NCBI GenBank assembly: GCA_009767595.1
Contig: VSDK01004430.1
Span: 51,994 to 115,993 of the forward strand
Length of the DNA stretch: 64,000 nt
Direction: 5' to 3'
Origin: Symbiodinium kawagutii
Lineage: Eukaryota > Sar > Dinophyceae > Suessiales > Symbiodiniaceae
The notes beneath the pieces were generated by a model. The model saw only the letters and a list, made by a program, of their open reading frames with translations, ran no database searches and was not told the origin of the DNA. Below, in pieces: positions 13,302 to 24,238 of this stretch. Both the position numbers and the translations under genes were made by a program. Each line of letters begins with the position of its first letter. The first letter of the stretch is position 1.

Positions 13302-13440
13302 CCCGTAAATAGCCGTAAAACACCGTAATGTGACCTTTATCAACCCGTAAATGGACTTCCATACCCGTAAATGTCAATCCCGTAAATTACCTACCCGTAA
13401 AAAAGCGTAAAAACACCGTAAAAAACCGTAAAAATACGTA
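13302..13440 (+). repeat. Irregular CCGTAAA array
   Basis: About ten copies of (C)CCGTAAA at uneven spacing, tightening to CCGTAAAAA units at 13395-13435, followed by the near-palindrome TACGTACTCTACGTACGTA. It lies 400 bases after the stop of gene A. A similar CCGCAAA cluster lies 150 bases after gene G in cassette 2. Function unknown. Confidence 0.6.
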
Positions 13441-14003
13441 CTCTACGTACGTATTTTGAGGGTACAATCCGGGTTCCAACAAAAACCATTAACTTTCGTG
13501 ATTTTAGATTTTTTGGAGCATTTCAAGCTGTCCGCGAGGCTATCCATCAAATTTTGTGTGGGTGGCAGGGCTCGAGGGAAGATCTATTTGGGGATGGAAG
13601 CCATTCTGCCAAGAAAGCAGGATGCATCATAGGATTCTGAACCTTCAACCTGTGTGTATCTTACTCACGGGGTGTGCAAACGGATGGAAAAAATGAAACC
13701 ATTGCTAGCAGTGCCCCAGTGTGAAGTGCTGTGCAGCTGACTCACTAATTGATTTGTCTTGGAATGAATTCAAACGGCTAAGAATCAGATTCATTACGGA
13801 CCTTTGCATCCCTTTGCATCATCATCATGCATGCATTGTGTAGATTGGCATTCCTGAGCAGGCATGCGTACTAGAATGGAACTGTATATCATTGCATGGT
13901 AGTGCTGGCCCGAGATTTGTTTTGGTTGGGAAGATTCCCATCCTTTCCTACAGTCACAGTCATCATCATGAACTCTAAAGTTCATGACCCTCATGCCTTG
14001 CAG

Positions 14004-17000
14004 CAAACCCACGAGCTGCCTTCTCGCGTTTGGAGCACCGAAACCTTCGACAAGGGGGTGGCTGCTGTGGAGCGTGAGTCGAAGCAAGAACTATGGTCTG
14101 ATGATGAATCTGATGACAACGTTCATCGTCGGATCCAGGACTGGTTGTTGTGTATACTGGTGATGTGCCATTGTACAGCTCTGTCCGGCGTAAACATGAC
14201 ACATCAAGACATCCCAGGTATATAACCATGCATGCATGTGCATATACTTCATGCTTTACGTTCAGCCTTCCAGGGATCTGTCATGGTCGAACAGCCCCAC
14301 TTGCAAGTGTATAACATTGGCCCTACACAGCTCCCATTGAACTGGGCATAGGAGTTGCAGCTGAAATTGCATGGGGCGAACGCAGCCAAGCAGGCTTGGA
14401 GATGCGCCCTTTGCATGTGAGAAATTTGTGCAGTGTCTATACACCTTGGTGAACAAGACCAACCCTATGGATCGATTAGTATAGTTGAACAATATTCACG
14501 GGTTTTGGCACCTTTCTGTTGCTCAGTCTGGCATATAGCGGCCTAAGCTTTGCCACCCCTTGCAGGCTCTGACGCTGCCCGCTCCAGCACCGGCCGCTAT
14601 GGAAGCCGGGCCAGGAGAAGCAGCGATTGAGGTTGACCCATATGGTGAGACTTTGCCAGCCCCCCGTCACTGGTAGTTTTGTTTTGAATGATGATAGCCC
14701 TCTTTCTGTCTTTCTCTTAGGCTACGACTTTGGAAATTGCAGCATCGATGGGGTCTCCGAGTGGTAGTCTTCATTCTGCCCCGCCATGTTCATCGCATTC
14801 AACACCTTCTCGGGCTACTTCACTTGATTTGTTTTCTCCCCGTACTCCGTCTACCACGCAAGCTGCGCAGAGCAGGGAGGCGTGTGATTTGTGACATCAA
14901 AGTAACCAAGTATGCATTATCTTGATCAAGTTGATGTCCAAGCAATCAACACATGCACATGCATGCATATTATTATATATAGTCTTAAAAGTGTGTATTA
15001 TGTTTATTACCTGTTTTGTGATATTGCGCCACCAAAACATGTTGTTCAGGCACAGCTTGAAGCAGAGCTGGCCAAACTCAAAGCTCATATGCATGACATG
15101 GAAGAAGCCGCGGCGCAGAAGCTGGAAAGGCAGCTATTGCAGCGACAGCACAGCAAGCAACTAGAACCAAAGAAAGTTGCGCACGTTGCGCCACCTCCCG
15201 ACTCAACGCCCCAAGATCCGCAGCAGCCCCCACAAGCTGATGCAGCAGAGCCAGATGAGTCAAAGGGTCAGCAGGTTGGGTCTCAGTGGGGCGAAATGAT
15301 TCCAGTTTTGACATGTTTACATAAATATCCATATTCCAAAAGTGTGTCCTCGGCTTGCCGCACACTACTTGACATTCCAAACTTACGTGTGTGTGTGTGT
15401 GTGCCTACCTAGGTGAGTGCAGCTGCAGGCAATGCCCGGCTGAGACGCATCTGTGAGATGAAGCCCTCGCAAAGACTCATGTGCCCGGAATGGTTACATG
15501 AGGAATGGTCGAATCCACGCAACCGCCCTGAATTGCTTAAGCGTTTGGAAAGTGTTGGCTGGGACAAGGACTGATTCCAACATTGTCATCAAGCATTATC
15601 ATGCAGTTTGCATATACAATCACCAGTTTATCTAGGTGAGGAATCTTAATCGCTGACCGGTCCATTCCTACTTGCGATTCCCTGGACTAGCCCCCGCGTG
15701 ATTGTGCGCCTTCTCCAGGACCAGTTCATCAAAGAGTCCACGGTCCTGCGTGAGAAGATGAAGCAGAAGCAGCTTCAGATTGCGGCAGGCTGGTACTCAA
15801 AGGCCGAGATGGCTGATCAGTTGAATTGGGACGAGTACCGCCCTCAACATGTTTCGAGAAACAATTGTTCATCAGGCATCATTGATGTCATGACATGCTA
15901 TTAAATGATCGCAATGCCTTTGCAGGTGAGTGATTGAAAAAATCACAGTTCCAGGTTCATCAATCCATGGAATTTTGATGCATCTTTGACTATTCAATCA
16001 TTCATCCATCATACAACGGCAGTGGCTATATACTTTGATACTTTGCACTTTGCTCCTTGTTCACTGCTGGCTGGCCGGCCAAGGCATCGCATTTCCTGCG
16101 CTGTCAAGAAGTGCCGTCAGAAGAAATCACTCTGCCGGACAGGGTTTGGGATGGTAATATGCCATCAACATGGTTCATCCCATTCCAGCACCATCAATTT
16201 GGTTAACCACGGTGCTAGATGATTCCTGCTTGCCTCATGCAGGAACAACAAGTATGATGGAGTGGAAGAATTCTGGGTAGATGTTCGCACCACGGGATCC
16301 CAGATCTATGAAGAGAAGGAACTTGAACGAGAGGAACACAAAAAAAAACAGCTTTCAAATGAGCCTCTTCCGCATGTCATGTTTTAATTGATCAGCTTTG
16401 AGTGGCTTAAATAGAAAGTGAACACATATAATTCTTCCCAACCCAGCGTTAATACATGTGAGATCCGACTGAGGAAGGTGAGGCTATGATGGAGGGACCT
16501 ACGGCGCCTTCTTGGGCGGACATGAGCCTGTTGGACGAACAGCCTGATGGGGAAGATCCCACTGGGAATGATGCCGAAAAGGAGTGCCCATCTACTGTTC
16601 ATTCTTCAGTGTGTACGTTAAAACGATGTCGCAACACCAAACATGTCGCCATGTAGTGTAAGTGAAACTATATCATGTGCAGGAGAAAGAGTTGAAAGAC
16701 TTCATCGCCTCACTTCTTGCCAAAACCTCTAAGCTGCATCAGCTCATTGGCGAGCTGGAAACCAAGTATGAGGATGAACGAGCTACCAGGCCACCACATG
16801 GATGCATTCACATAGGATGAAATGATCAGGATTACTGTCCGATGTTTTCCACTTCAACTGATATAGGTAAAGTGCTATGTTGGTTTCATCATTGTTCAAA
16901 TTTCCTTTTTTGGCCCCCAGCTAGGTTCTGTCATTCAGCCATTCCCCATGCTGCCTGACCAGGGCGGTGACCAGTCTTCAAACCGCCTGCACGAACATGG

Positions 17001-17096
17001 AGAATCAGTATGACAAACTGATCAAGCTGAAGACCGAGTGTGATCTGCACGGATTTGCTGCGACCCTCGGCCAAAAGCAACAATAACAATCCAATC

Positions 17097-17142
<46 letters not shown>

Positions 17143-17156
17143 GCAACAGCAACAGT

Positions 17157-17202
<46 letters not shown>

Positions 17203-17982
17203 ACAACAGCAACAACAACAACAACAACAACCACAAGAAGAACAACAACAATAATAATCATTTGTAACAACAACAACAACAACGACGACAACAACAACAA
17301 CAACAACAACAACAGTAATAACAGCAAGAACAACAACGACACGTGGCACCTGACACGGCTCGGAGTTTGAAATGCTTGAGTTTGAAAATAGTTCTATTCT
17401 ATAGAAAGTCAATGCTTTAAGAGTCTGGTGCCGTGCGTGGCTTAAGGAAAGACCAACAACGGAAGGAGCTGCTCGATGCAGCCACTTTCGTGTGCCTATC
17501 GGAGAACAATAGTTGATGTTGTGCCATCAATGTTGTGGGAATGTATTTCGAGGGGCATTCAAAGAACCCACACTTGCCCTGTTGCGTGCAGGTGTTCAGA
17601 GGCCTTGGCTACGCAAGTCAAAGTTGGGTCATCAGCTCAACTTTGGAAACCGCCGCCATCCCAAACCATGCACCACAGCCTCCTGCCACTTGGCCCTCTC
17701 ATCCATCTCATTTGCTTGTCCTGCCAAGGGCCGCAAAGGTGTCTTGGAAGAAGAATCCAACAGCATGGCCTAAAGCGAAAGCTAAACCATCGGCTAAAGC
17801 CAAAGCAGAGGCTGGTAATGAAATGGGAGATGAGAATTGCATCCATGTGAAACATATATCGAAACATAATTGTCACCCTGAAATTGTGTTGATTTTTCAT
17901 GAAAATGCAGGCGGCGGAAAGGCCTGAGCCTGCCTCAGAACCCCGAAGAAAACGACTTCGCAGAGCTCCGAAGAACGAGTAG
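14004..17982 (+). CDS. Gene B: low-complexity, coiled-coil and GWYT-module protein with basic tail
   Basis: Exon-like blocks in order. 14004-14150 is acidic (ERESKQELWSDDESDD). 14560-14650 is Ala/Pro-rich. 14721-14890 is Ser/Thr/Pro-rich (SRATSLDLFSPRTPSTTQ). 15047-15290 is a coiled coil starting AQLEAELAKLKAHMHDMEEA. 15415-15574 encodes GNARLRRICEMKPSQRLMCP and ends WDKD-stop, or splices before it. 15710-15840 encodes LQIAAGWYSKAEMADQLNWD. About 16080-16140 plus 16236-16386 encode ISCAVKKCRQKKSLCR and NNKYDGVEEFWVDVRTTGSQ. 16681-16790 and 17000-17080 are helical. The last exon, about 17910-17982, encodes EPRRKRLRRAPKNE-stop, a basic, nuclear-localisation-like end. Gene H of cassette 2 has the same order. 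Several internal stops imply that introns are not fully resolved. Function unknown. Confidence 0.5.
17086..17335 (+). repeat. (CAA/CAG)n trinucleotide tract
   Basis: About 250 bases of AAC/CAA units with interspersed CAG. Depending on frame it would code for poly-Gln or poly-Asn, but the upstream coding frame meets a TAA at its start, so it is more likely intronic in gene B. Long leucine and valine frames on the other strand are artefacts of the repeat. Confidence 0.85.
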
Positions 17983-18923
17983 GAAGTGAACATGCTGGGT
18001 AAAAGCGTGTATTTTGGAAAGGCAGTGGTTTAGACAAACCAAGCCAAATCTAATTTATGATCTTAGCTGCCGGCTGCGCTGCAAACCAGTAGAAAGATCT
18101 AAGAATCTTTTGTGTTGCTAGGTGTGTTGAACTTTCAAAGTGACTCTGTTGGTTTCCCATCCCAAGTGCTGGTTGCAGCTGGATTATGGCTACAATCTTT
18201 GCCCTTAGAGCCTCGCGTTTGTTTCACAACGCGGCACAATCTTGAAACGGCAGTTGCTCCGGGAAAAACATGTAATGTATGCATGGGAGCTTTTCCAGCA
18301 TTCTGCACTGAATTGATGGATGCTAAGTGGGATATGGAAGAATATAGAATGTTACAACGTGTTACAATTTACCATCATACACCTTCAAGATCTTAAACCA
18401 AGCGTAACTATATAGCAAACAATGCGATTGGGGAAACACATGCGATACTGAATGACCAGCCAGGTCCTGGCAAAACACTTCGGCAGCTGGCCAAAACGTT
18501 GGCCAAGGAGTTCGGGCCTCGAGACAGGATGGGCAGGGCACGCAATTTGGTTTGAGTGGAAACCAATCAATCGCATTTAAAAGGCTGAAACCACGTAGCC
18601 TTTAATGATGTTTGTCCTCCCTTGTGTCAAATCAATGGGATTGAAACCAGGTTCAGTCCAATGCAGTCGAAATCACCGCTTCCATGCAGGCATGGCCCAA
18701 GATGATCATGAGTGAAACCCTGGATAATCATCTACATTGATCCTCGTATACCTCTTGTATTATCTTACATCCTCATCCTCTTATACCTTGAGCATGTATC
18801 ATCTTACATCCTCATCCATTCCCATTGACAGAATCCACGAACATATCATCCCAAATGATTACATCGACTAGACCGCTATAGGCATCATACAGAAGACAAC
18901 GTGAAACAGTTGGCAGCCTTTTA

Positions 18924-19967
18924 TGCACGTCTCCGACCGCCATGGAAGAGCCACATCCCGATTCTGATGATGAGTGGCTTGAAGAACTTCTGGACATGAG
19001 AAAACCCTGTGCAAAGAATGTTTCCTGGCTGCCATGTATGGGCGGCAACCGAGTGGATGAATCATATAACCTTTCAATTCTGGCTATATTGTTTGAATAT
19101 CAGGATTGGTTCTAGAATTGCTCAATGGGTTTTCATGAATTCTGGTTTTGATATCAATCTACTCAATGTGACGTGACGAAAAGGTTGGTTGACCTGTCTA
19201 TTTCCATGCTGCTATCACCCTTGTTCTTTTGTATGTGCTTGTGCATGTATCTCCCTCTAGCTGCTGAGGACTCCCGAGCTCACCATGAGATCCATCCTGG
19301 CCTTGGCAGCAAGCGGGTGAAAACTTGTGCACCTTGGGAGGATCATATGCCTTCTGATGTTATGGTTCTCCCACGGCTAGACGAATGCTTGAAATCAATC
19401 CAAGATGATTCCGTTTTCTATCATTGCCTTCCCCCGCAGAATGCCACTGCCGGTGCCGCGTTGTCACACTGTGTGAGTCGAGTCTCTGCCATACTCAAGA
19501 GAGAGTATCCTTGTGTCTTCAAATTTGGCTTGTCATTGCTTGAAATGGCGCTGGTATAACAGCATATATGGCTACTGCAACGACAGAGACCGCTACCAGC
19601 ACATGGTGGCCATCTTTGTTAGTGGCGCGGCAATCGGGGCATCTTTTATGGAAGCAGTGCTAATCAAAGAACACCTTGGATCCTCGATGGAGGGATTGGT
19701 ACTTTTGATTATATACTTGTTTGATGTTGTGTTAGTAACATTTGGTAATTACCGGTATCACTTGTCGAATTCAAACATTGAGCCATACATGGTCTATCAG
19801 GTGCGCCCCCTGCCCACTTCAATTGCTAAGGACAACCGGGGTGCAGGAACATTCGTCTTGGCGGGGACACGGCAGAAACTGATTTGCAAGGTCCATTCTG
19901 GACATATATGGTGTACAGATGTCTAAAGAGACCACCCGAACCAACAAATGTTGCCGTTTGTAAATAG
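18924..19967 (+). CDS. Gene C: GIY-YIG-like nuclease-fold protein, with a one-base frame break
   Basis: Exon-like blocks: 18924-19010 acidic (EEPHPDSDDEWLEELLDMRK); 19261-19510, with VLPRLDECLKSIQDDSVFYH and then SRVSAILKREYPCVFKFGL; 19530-19665, with CLKWRWYNSIYGYCNDRDRY and FMEAVLIKEHLG; and 19836-19967, with GCRNIRLGGDTAETDLQGPF, WTYMVYRC and a TAG stop. The pattern FKFG-T-x-RW, then M-x-VL, then LEA-LI resembles the second half of GIY-YIG nucleases, with the Glu of MEAVLI in the position of the metal-binding Glu. That family link is inference. A frame break lies between FKFGL and HCLKWRW near 19526-19530: one extra base, or two missing. Cassette 2 has no counterpart that I could find. Confidence 0.5.
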
Positions 19968-21390
19968 GGGATCTTACCTTTGCGCTGGGGATTGCAAAAC
20001 AAAAACAACGACACTGAGCTCACTGCTTGATTGATGACAGCGAACTTTGCGCCATCCATGCATGACCTGAAGTTTGCAAACGGTAAGGGTATATTGGAAG
20101 GCCAGCGCATTTCCATTTTGTCAATGCTTAGACCTGGCTCAAAATCTTGGATATCCCCGTCAACGACCAACAGATGGAGATTGCTATGTCTGCTGCGGAC
20201 CGTGTTGAACCCACAGGCACCATGTGATTTGATTTTACATATTTTATTATATCCGTATGCTAGCCTACAGCATTTCATCAATATGTGCATGGATGCACAT
20301 CACGGTTTCAGCCATGTGTGTGTAGCATGTGCATGAGCTGATTGGCGCAACACCATCAAACCTAAATGTGCGTTATTGAGTCCTCTTGATTGGATTGTGG
20401 CAGGTGCCCGAGCGATTCGTCGCTGTGTGTCCCAGGGTCGCATCTTGATACCTCTTACCATGGCAGAGATTCTCACTAAATATAGCTGCTTGGCCTTTTG
20501 GATCTTTTTGGATTTTGATCACCTGTTGGAGGGGGATTGCGAATCGCGTTTCAAAATTGACTCCGCATTTCGGGGATGCTAGCACCAAGACAAAAACTCA
20601 AGCCAACCCCGTCCTATCCCAGCACATCCCCAGACCGGGTTCCATCCATGCAATCCCACGGCCAACATTCTGGGCCAATCATCCCTGTTGCTGTAAGGCT
20701 ATGCGGCGCCTTTCATCAACGACCTTCCGAAGGCTCGTCCACTTCCAGATGGACAAGAACGATGGTGGGTGCGCGTGCAGGGTGAGGGTCCAGAACCTTT
20801 GGCACGCGCTCAGATCAATGTTGGTTAGCTTTGGTCATTTTTTGCCTTGGCCAAACTATATATAGTTGAGATAAGGATGAACCCTATATTTTGTCAATCA
20901 ACGACCTTTGATTGAACAAGTGATCATGTTGAAACTTTTCCATCTCGAGAAGTTTGTCCAGTCTCAGGAATACCCATCACGACATGAGCGTGAACGCAGC
21001 TTGACAAAAGGTTTGCGATGTGTGGGCAAAGTAGTGGTTTGGATGCATGCGTGAACAGAATGCTGTTCCGAGGTTCACGTTCTCCTGTGCGACCTTCTGA
21101 GCAGGAGTCTCCGTTGGAAGAGACATCAGGTGATGATAACGCTGTTGTTGTCATTGAAGAGTCGGCCGCTTCTTAAGCACAATTGAAAGCATTGTGCCCT
21201 ATCTTAAGAAATGTTCGTGTTGATTCACACGGCATTATCCTAAAGGCAACGGCGCCTTTCAGATCCTTTGACGGCTAGAGGTCAAAAAAAGATACGGGCG
21301 CAGGCCAGCTTCGTTTTTTGCCAGTGAGAAGTCTAGCTGCATGGTGGTTAACTTTGCCTGGCATCTCTCCCAAAGACCCAACCTTCGTAG
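19968..21390. other. Spacer between genes C and D
   Basis: Contains short frames (20376-20582, 20515-20865, 20576-20785) without recognised products. Some may be exons. No repeat is evident. Confidence 0.3.
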
Positions 21391-21397
21391 CTAACCT

Positions 21398-23603
21398 TTG
21401 CCGAAAAGAATTGAAGCAATTAATCCATTGGTCCGGCCTGAGGCCTCTTGCTCTTCAGTCATTGCCACCGCGAAGGCTGTGGTGGAAGAAGCAGGGGAAG
21501 CAGTCTCCCTTTCCTTACACCGTTTGTCGGAGAAAAACCCGAACCATTCAGAAGAAGCCTTTCATAGAACCATTGCTGATTACGGGTTGGCCCTTGACAT
21601 CCCTCTCCGAGTGGTAGATATTTCTTTGTTTGGAAGATTCCCCATCATTTTGCTGTCAGATTGGTCGCGCTTTGTGTTGCACCTTGGCTTTGCTTTCCAG
21701 ACATAATCTGTTTGATTTTATTGAAATTAATTTGAAACAATTCTTTTCTCATTATTAACATTTTTTTCGCAGCGGTGTCCAACTACCTCCTACAACCACA
21801 AGGTTCCTACTTTGTGGTTCCACCCAGGCTTTCTCATATTGCAGCCTCAGGGGTTGCGTAAGCTCCTTCAACTCTAATTGGCGGCTAGTGCTGCGAGCGG
21901 GTGTGATAATTTTATTGGGCCCAATTTGAACATGTAGCGTTCTCCTGGTTGGCTAAAATGTGGCATCCCATTGCTTCCCAGGAGAACCAACAACTGGCAC
22001 CTTTTCTGTGGTTTGGAGAAGAGCGGCAATTCCAATGCCGAAGATCAGCTCCGTTTGTTCTGGCAACGTTGGCGTGTTTGCAGGCCCAACCATCAGATTT
22101 TCGAAGGTAAGGATGATGACTCTTTGGGGCGGACCCTACCGGTTTTCCTTCATGGAGACGAGGGGCGTGGACACAAACGCCAAGGGCTGATGTGCATTTG
22201 TGTGGCCAGTGCTTTAGGTAAAGGAGTGGAGACTCGACACAAAAAGGATCTGGTTGAACGGACTGATTCCCAACGCATGAACTATGCTGGAAACACTTTC
22301 TGCACTCGCTTTTTGCTAGCTGTTTTGCCGAAAGCTGCATACGAGAACACGCCTTCAGTCTTCCAGGGCTTGGTCTCTGTGCTAGCGAATGATCTTGTCA
22401 AATTGGCCAACGAAGGCCTGACATCACCCATCACAGGCAAGAGGCATTACGTGGCCTTTCTCCACGTGAAAGGAGATTGGCCATTTTTAGCGAAAATAGG
22501 AAATCTGCAGAGGAGCTTTGCGAATGCCCCCAAGCGGGCCACTGCCCGCAAGCCATGCACTGGAGTGTGTCATTATTGCTTGGCCGGAAGGCCCAATATA
22601 CCTTTCGAAGATCTATCTGAATTTGCTGAATGGCAATTTACTGTTGGGGACGAAGATCCGTGGAAGCAGAAGCCGCCAATTTTTAGACTTCACCATGACG
22701 CTACTTTTTCTGCATCGTTTTTGGCTGCTGACCCTTTCCATACTTGGCACCTGGGTGAGGGCAGACACTTCGTTGCCAATTGTATAAAACTGATCCTCCC
22801 TGAAGCAAGAGGTACCAACGTGGACTTGAAGTTGGAATCACTTTTTGCAGACTACAAACAATTTTGTCAGAGAAGTCGGCTTCAGTGCTATGCTGTTCGG
22901 TTCAATGCAAGCCTCTTCAATATTGGTGGGAACGAGTTTCCAAAAGGATCATGGACGAAGGGAAACTTTACCACGAGCTTGGTGAAGTGGATTGTCTGCT
23001 ATTTGAACGAAAGGCGGAACTCTTATCCTGATGGTTCTGCCTGGCAGTTGGCAGTTTCTCGGTCTTCAATGTTGAACACTTATCTTTTTGTACGTTTTTG
23101 TTTTCATTGCCTAGTACTGGGTGAGGGGGGCAGGACTTGTGGGTATGTGTTTTTTTGATGCTACGATCAGCCAAACCGCTCACCAGGCAGATGCGGCAAA
23201 GGCTATTGATTCCGTTTGGAGCAGGCTTTACTTGCTGCCTGTGTGGGTACCATCAAAAACTGCAAAGGAGATCTCACAGGATGCGTTTCGATATTTGACC
23301 TTGTACATGCGCTTGGCGAATGTGGCATCCCAGCAGGGTGAAATGCTTTGGCTTTTTAACGCGAAAGCGCACATGCTCTCCCACATCTTTCGAAATTTCC
23401 AATGGGAATCGGAGTTATCTGACCTTGCATTTAATCCTCTAGTACTTGGCGTACAACTAGAAGAAGACCTAGTTGGCAAGTGCGCCCGCCTCAACAGGCG
23501 GGTGGCACCTGCCATCCAAATCAGGCGGACTCTGCAACGCTATCTTGTTGGCGCTTTCAGTGCTTGGGTCGATGCTGGAATGATCGACCGTGTGGGTGAC
23601 TGA
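21398..23603 (+). CDS. Gene D: HGDEGR/HLG protein, candidate transposase of cassette 1
   Basis: An upstream exon, about 21430-21710, encodes EEAFHRTIADYGLALDIPLR. The main exon, about 21981-23089, contains LPVFLHGDEGRGHKRQG (codons 22137-22187), a Cys pair TGVCHYCLAGRPNIPFEDL near 22563, and DPFHTWHLGEG near 22731. It is followed by GTACGT; an intron to CACCAG at 23186 restores the phase. The last exon, 23187-23603, contains GKCARLNRRVAP and ends MIDRVGD-stop. Gene I of cassette 2 matches block by block. I recall this as a large unnamed Symbiodiniaceae family. Conserved Asp, Cys-pair and Asp-x-x-His-x-x-His spots, and a position beside the right inverted repeat, make a transposase role plausible, but this is inference. 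Confidence 0.65.
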
Positions 23604-23612
23604 GGACACGAC

Positions 23613-23807
23613 NNNNNNNNNNNNNNNNNNNNNNNNNNNNNNNNNNNNNNNNNNNNNNNNNNNNNNNNNNNNNNNNNNNNNNNNNNNNNNNNNNNNNNNN
23701 NNNNNNNNNNNNNNNNNNNNNNNNNNNNNNNNNNNNNNNNNNNNNNNNNNNNNNNNNNNNNNNNNNNNNNNNNNNNNNNNNNNNNNNNNNNNNNNNNNNN
23801 NNNNNNN
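23613..23807. other. Assembly gap (195 N)
   Basis: A run of N between the stop of gene D and the right end of cassette 1. Frames spanning it are not real evidence of coding. Confidence 0.99.
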
Positions 23808-24064
23808 TTCGGCGCACGGCCGCCGGTGGAAACCAGAGCCAAGGGATTGACAGTGGGATTGGGCAGGTGGTGATGTGAATCAATGTGAACAGCATGAACA
23901 TATAACATCCATATAGGTATAAATTCACCATCTTTTGTTGCAAACTGTTTGCAAATGATGATGTAGAAGAGATCAACATGAATTACCACAAAATCACCAG
24001 AGAACAAATCCTGGGTTTTTCCTCTTACCGTTGGAGACCCTTGATTTTACCGACATTTGTGGTG

Positions 24065-24100
24065 AACCTTGATTTTTGTGGGTTCCAAGGTTAAGGGGTA
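24065..24100 (-). repeat. Right terminal inverted repeat of cassette 1
   Basis: Read on the minus strand from 24100 it begins TACCCCTTAACCTTGGAACC, matching the left repeat at 15 of the first 20 positions and 24 of 36 overall. Confidence 0.5.
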
Positions 24101-24238
24101 TAACCTAGTCATATTCAATATCAAAACCATTTACCAAATTATTTACCAATTGAGGATGCACCAATTTGATATTCCAAAGGTGAACGGTTTACCTCCAGGA
24201 TCACTACGCCTCCAGGTGCAGCTTGCCTGGCCATGAGG

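Larger units (their letters stand above)
2785..24100 (+). mobile_element. Cassette 1: giant TIR-bounded element carrying four genes, inserted in host gene copy 0
   Basis: About 21.3 kb separates the FVSHFWG exon (2387-2480) from the exon that should follow it (24239). In copy 1 of the host gene the same two exons lie about 370 bases apart (51290 to 51660), which gives the empty site. Both ends of the insert carry a related inverted repeat. All genes inside run on the plus strand: a methyltransferase-like gene, a coiled-coil/GWYT gene, a GIY-YIG-like gene, and an HGDEGR gene whose stop is 497 bases from the right end. The gene order matches cassette 2. The target-site duplication is unclear: TATAAC occurs at 2776-2781 and 24099-24104 but does not fit the repeat ends neatly. 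The exact boundaries are inferred, and a 195-base gap lies near the right end. Confidence 0.6.

Noticed and set aside
16931-17412. Minus-strand poly-Leu, poly-Val and poly-Cys frames
   Set aside because: Produced by the CAA/CAG repeat in three frames; no other coding support.
23540-24007. Frames spanning the N run at 23613-23807
   Set aside because: They exist only because N codons contain no stops.
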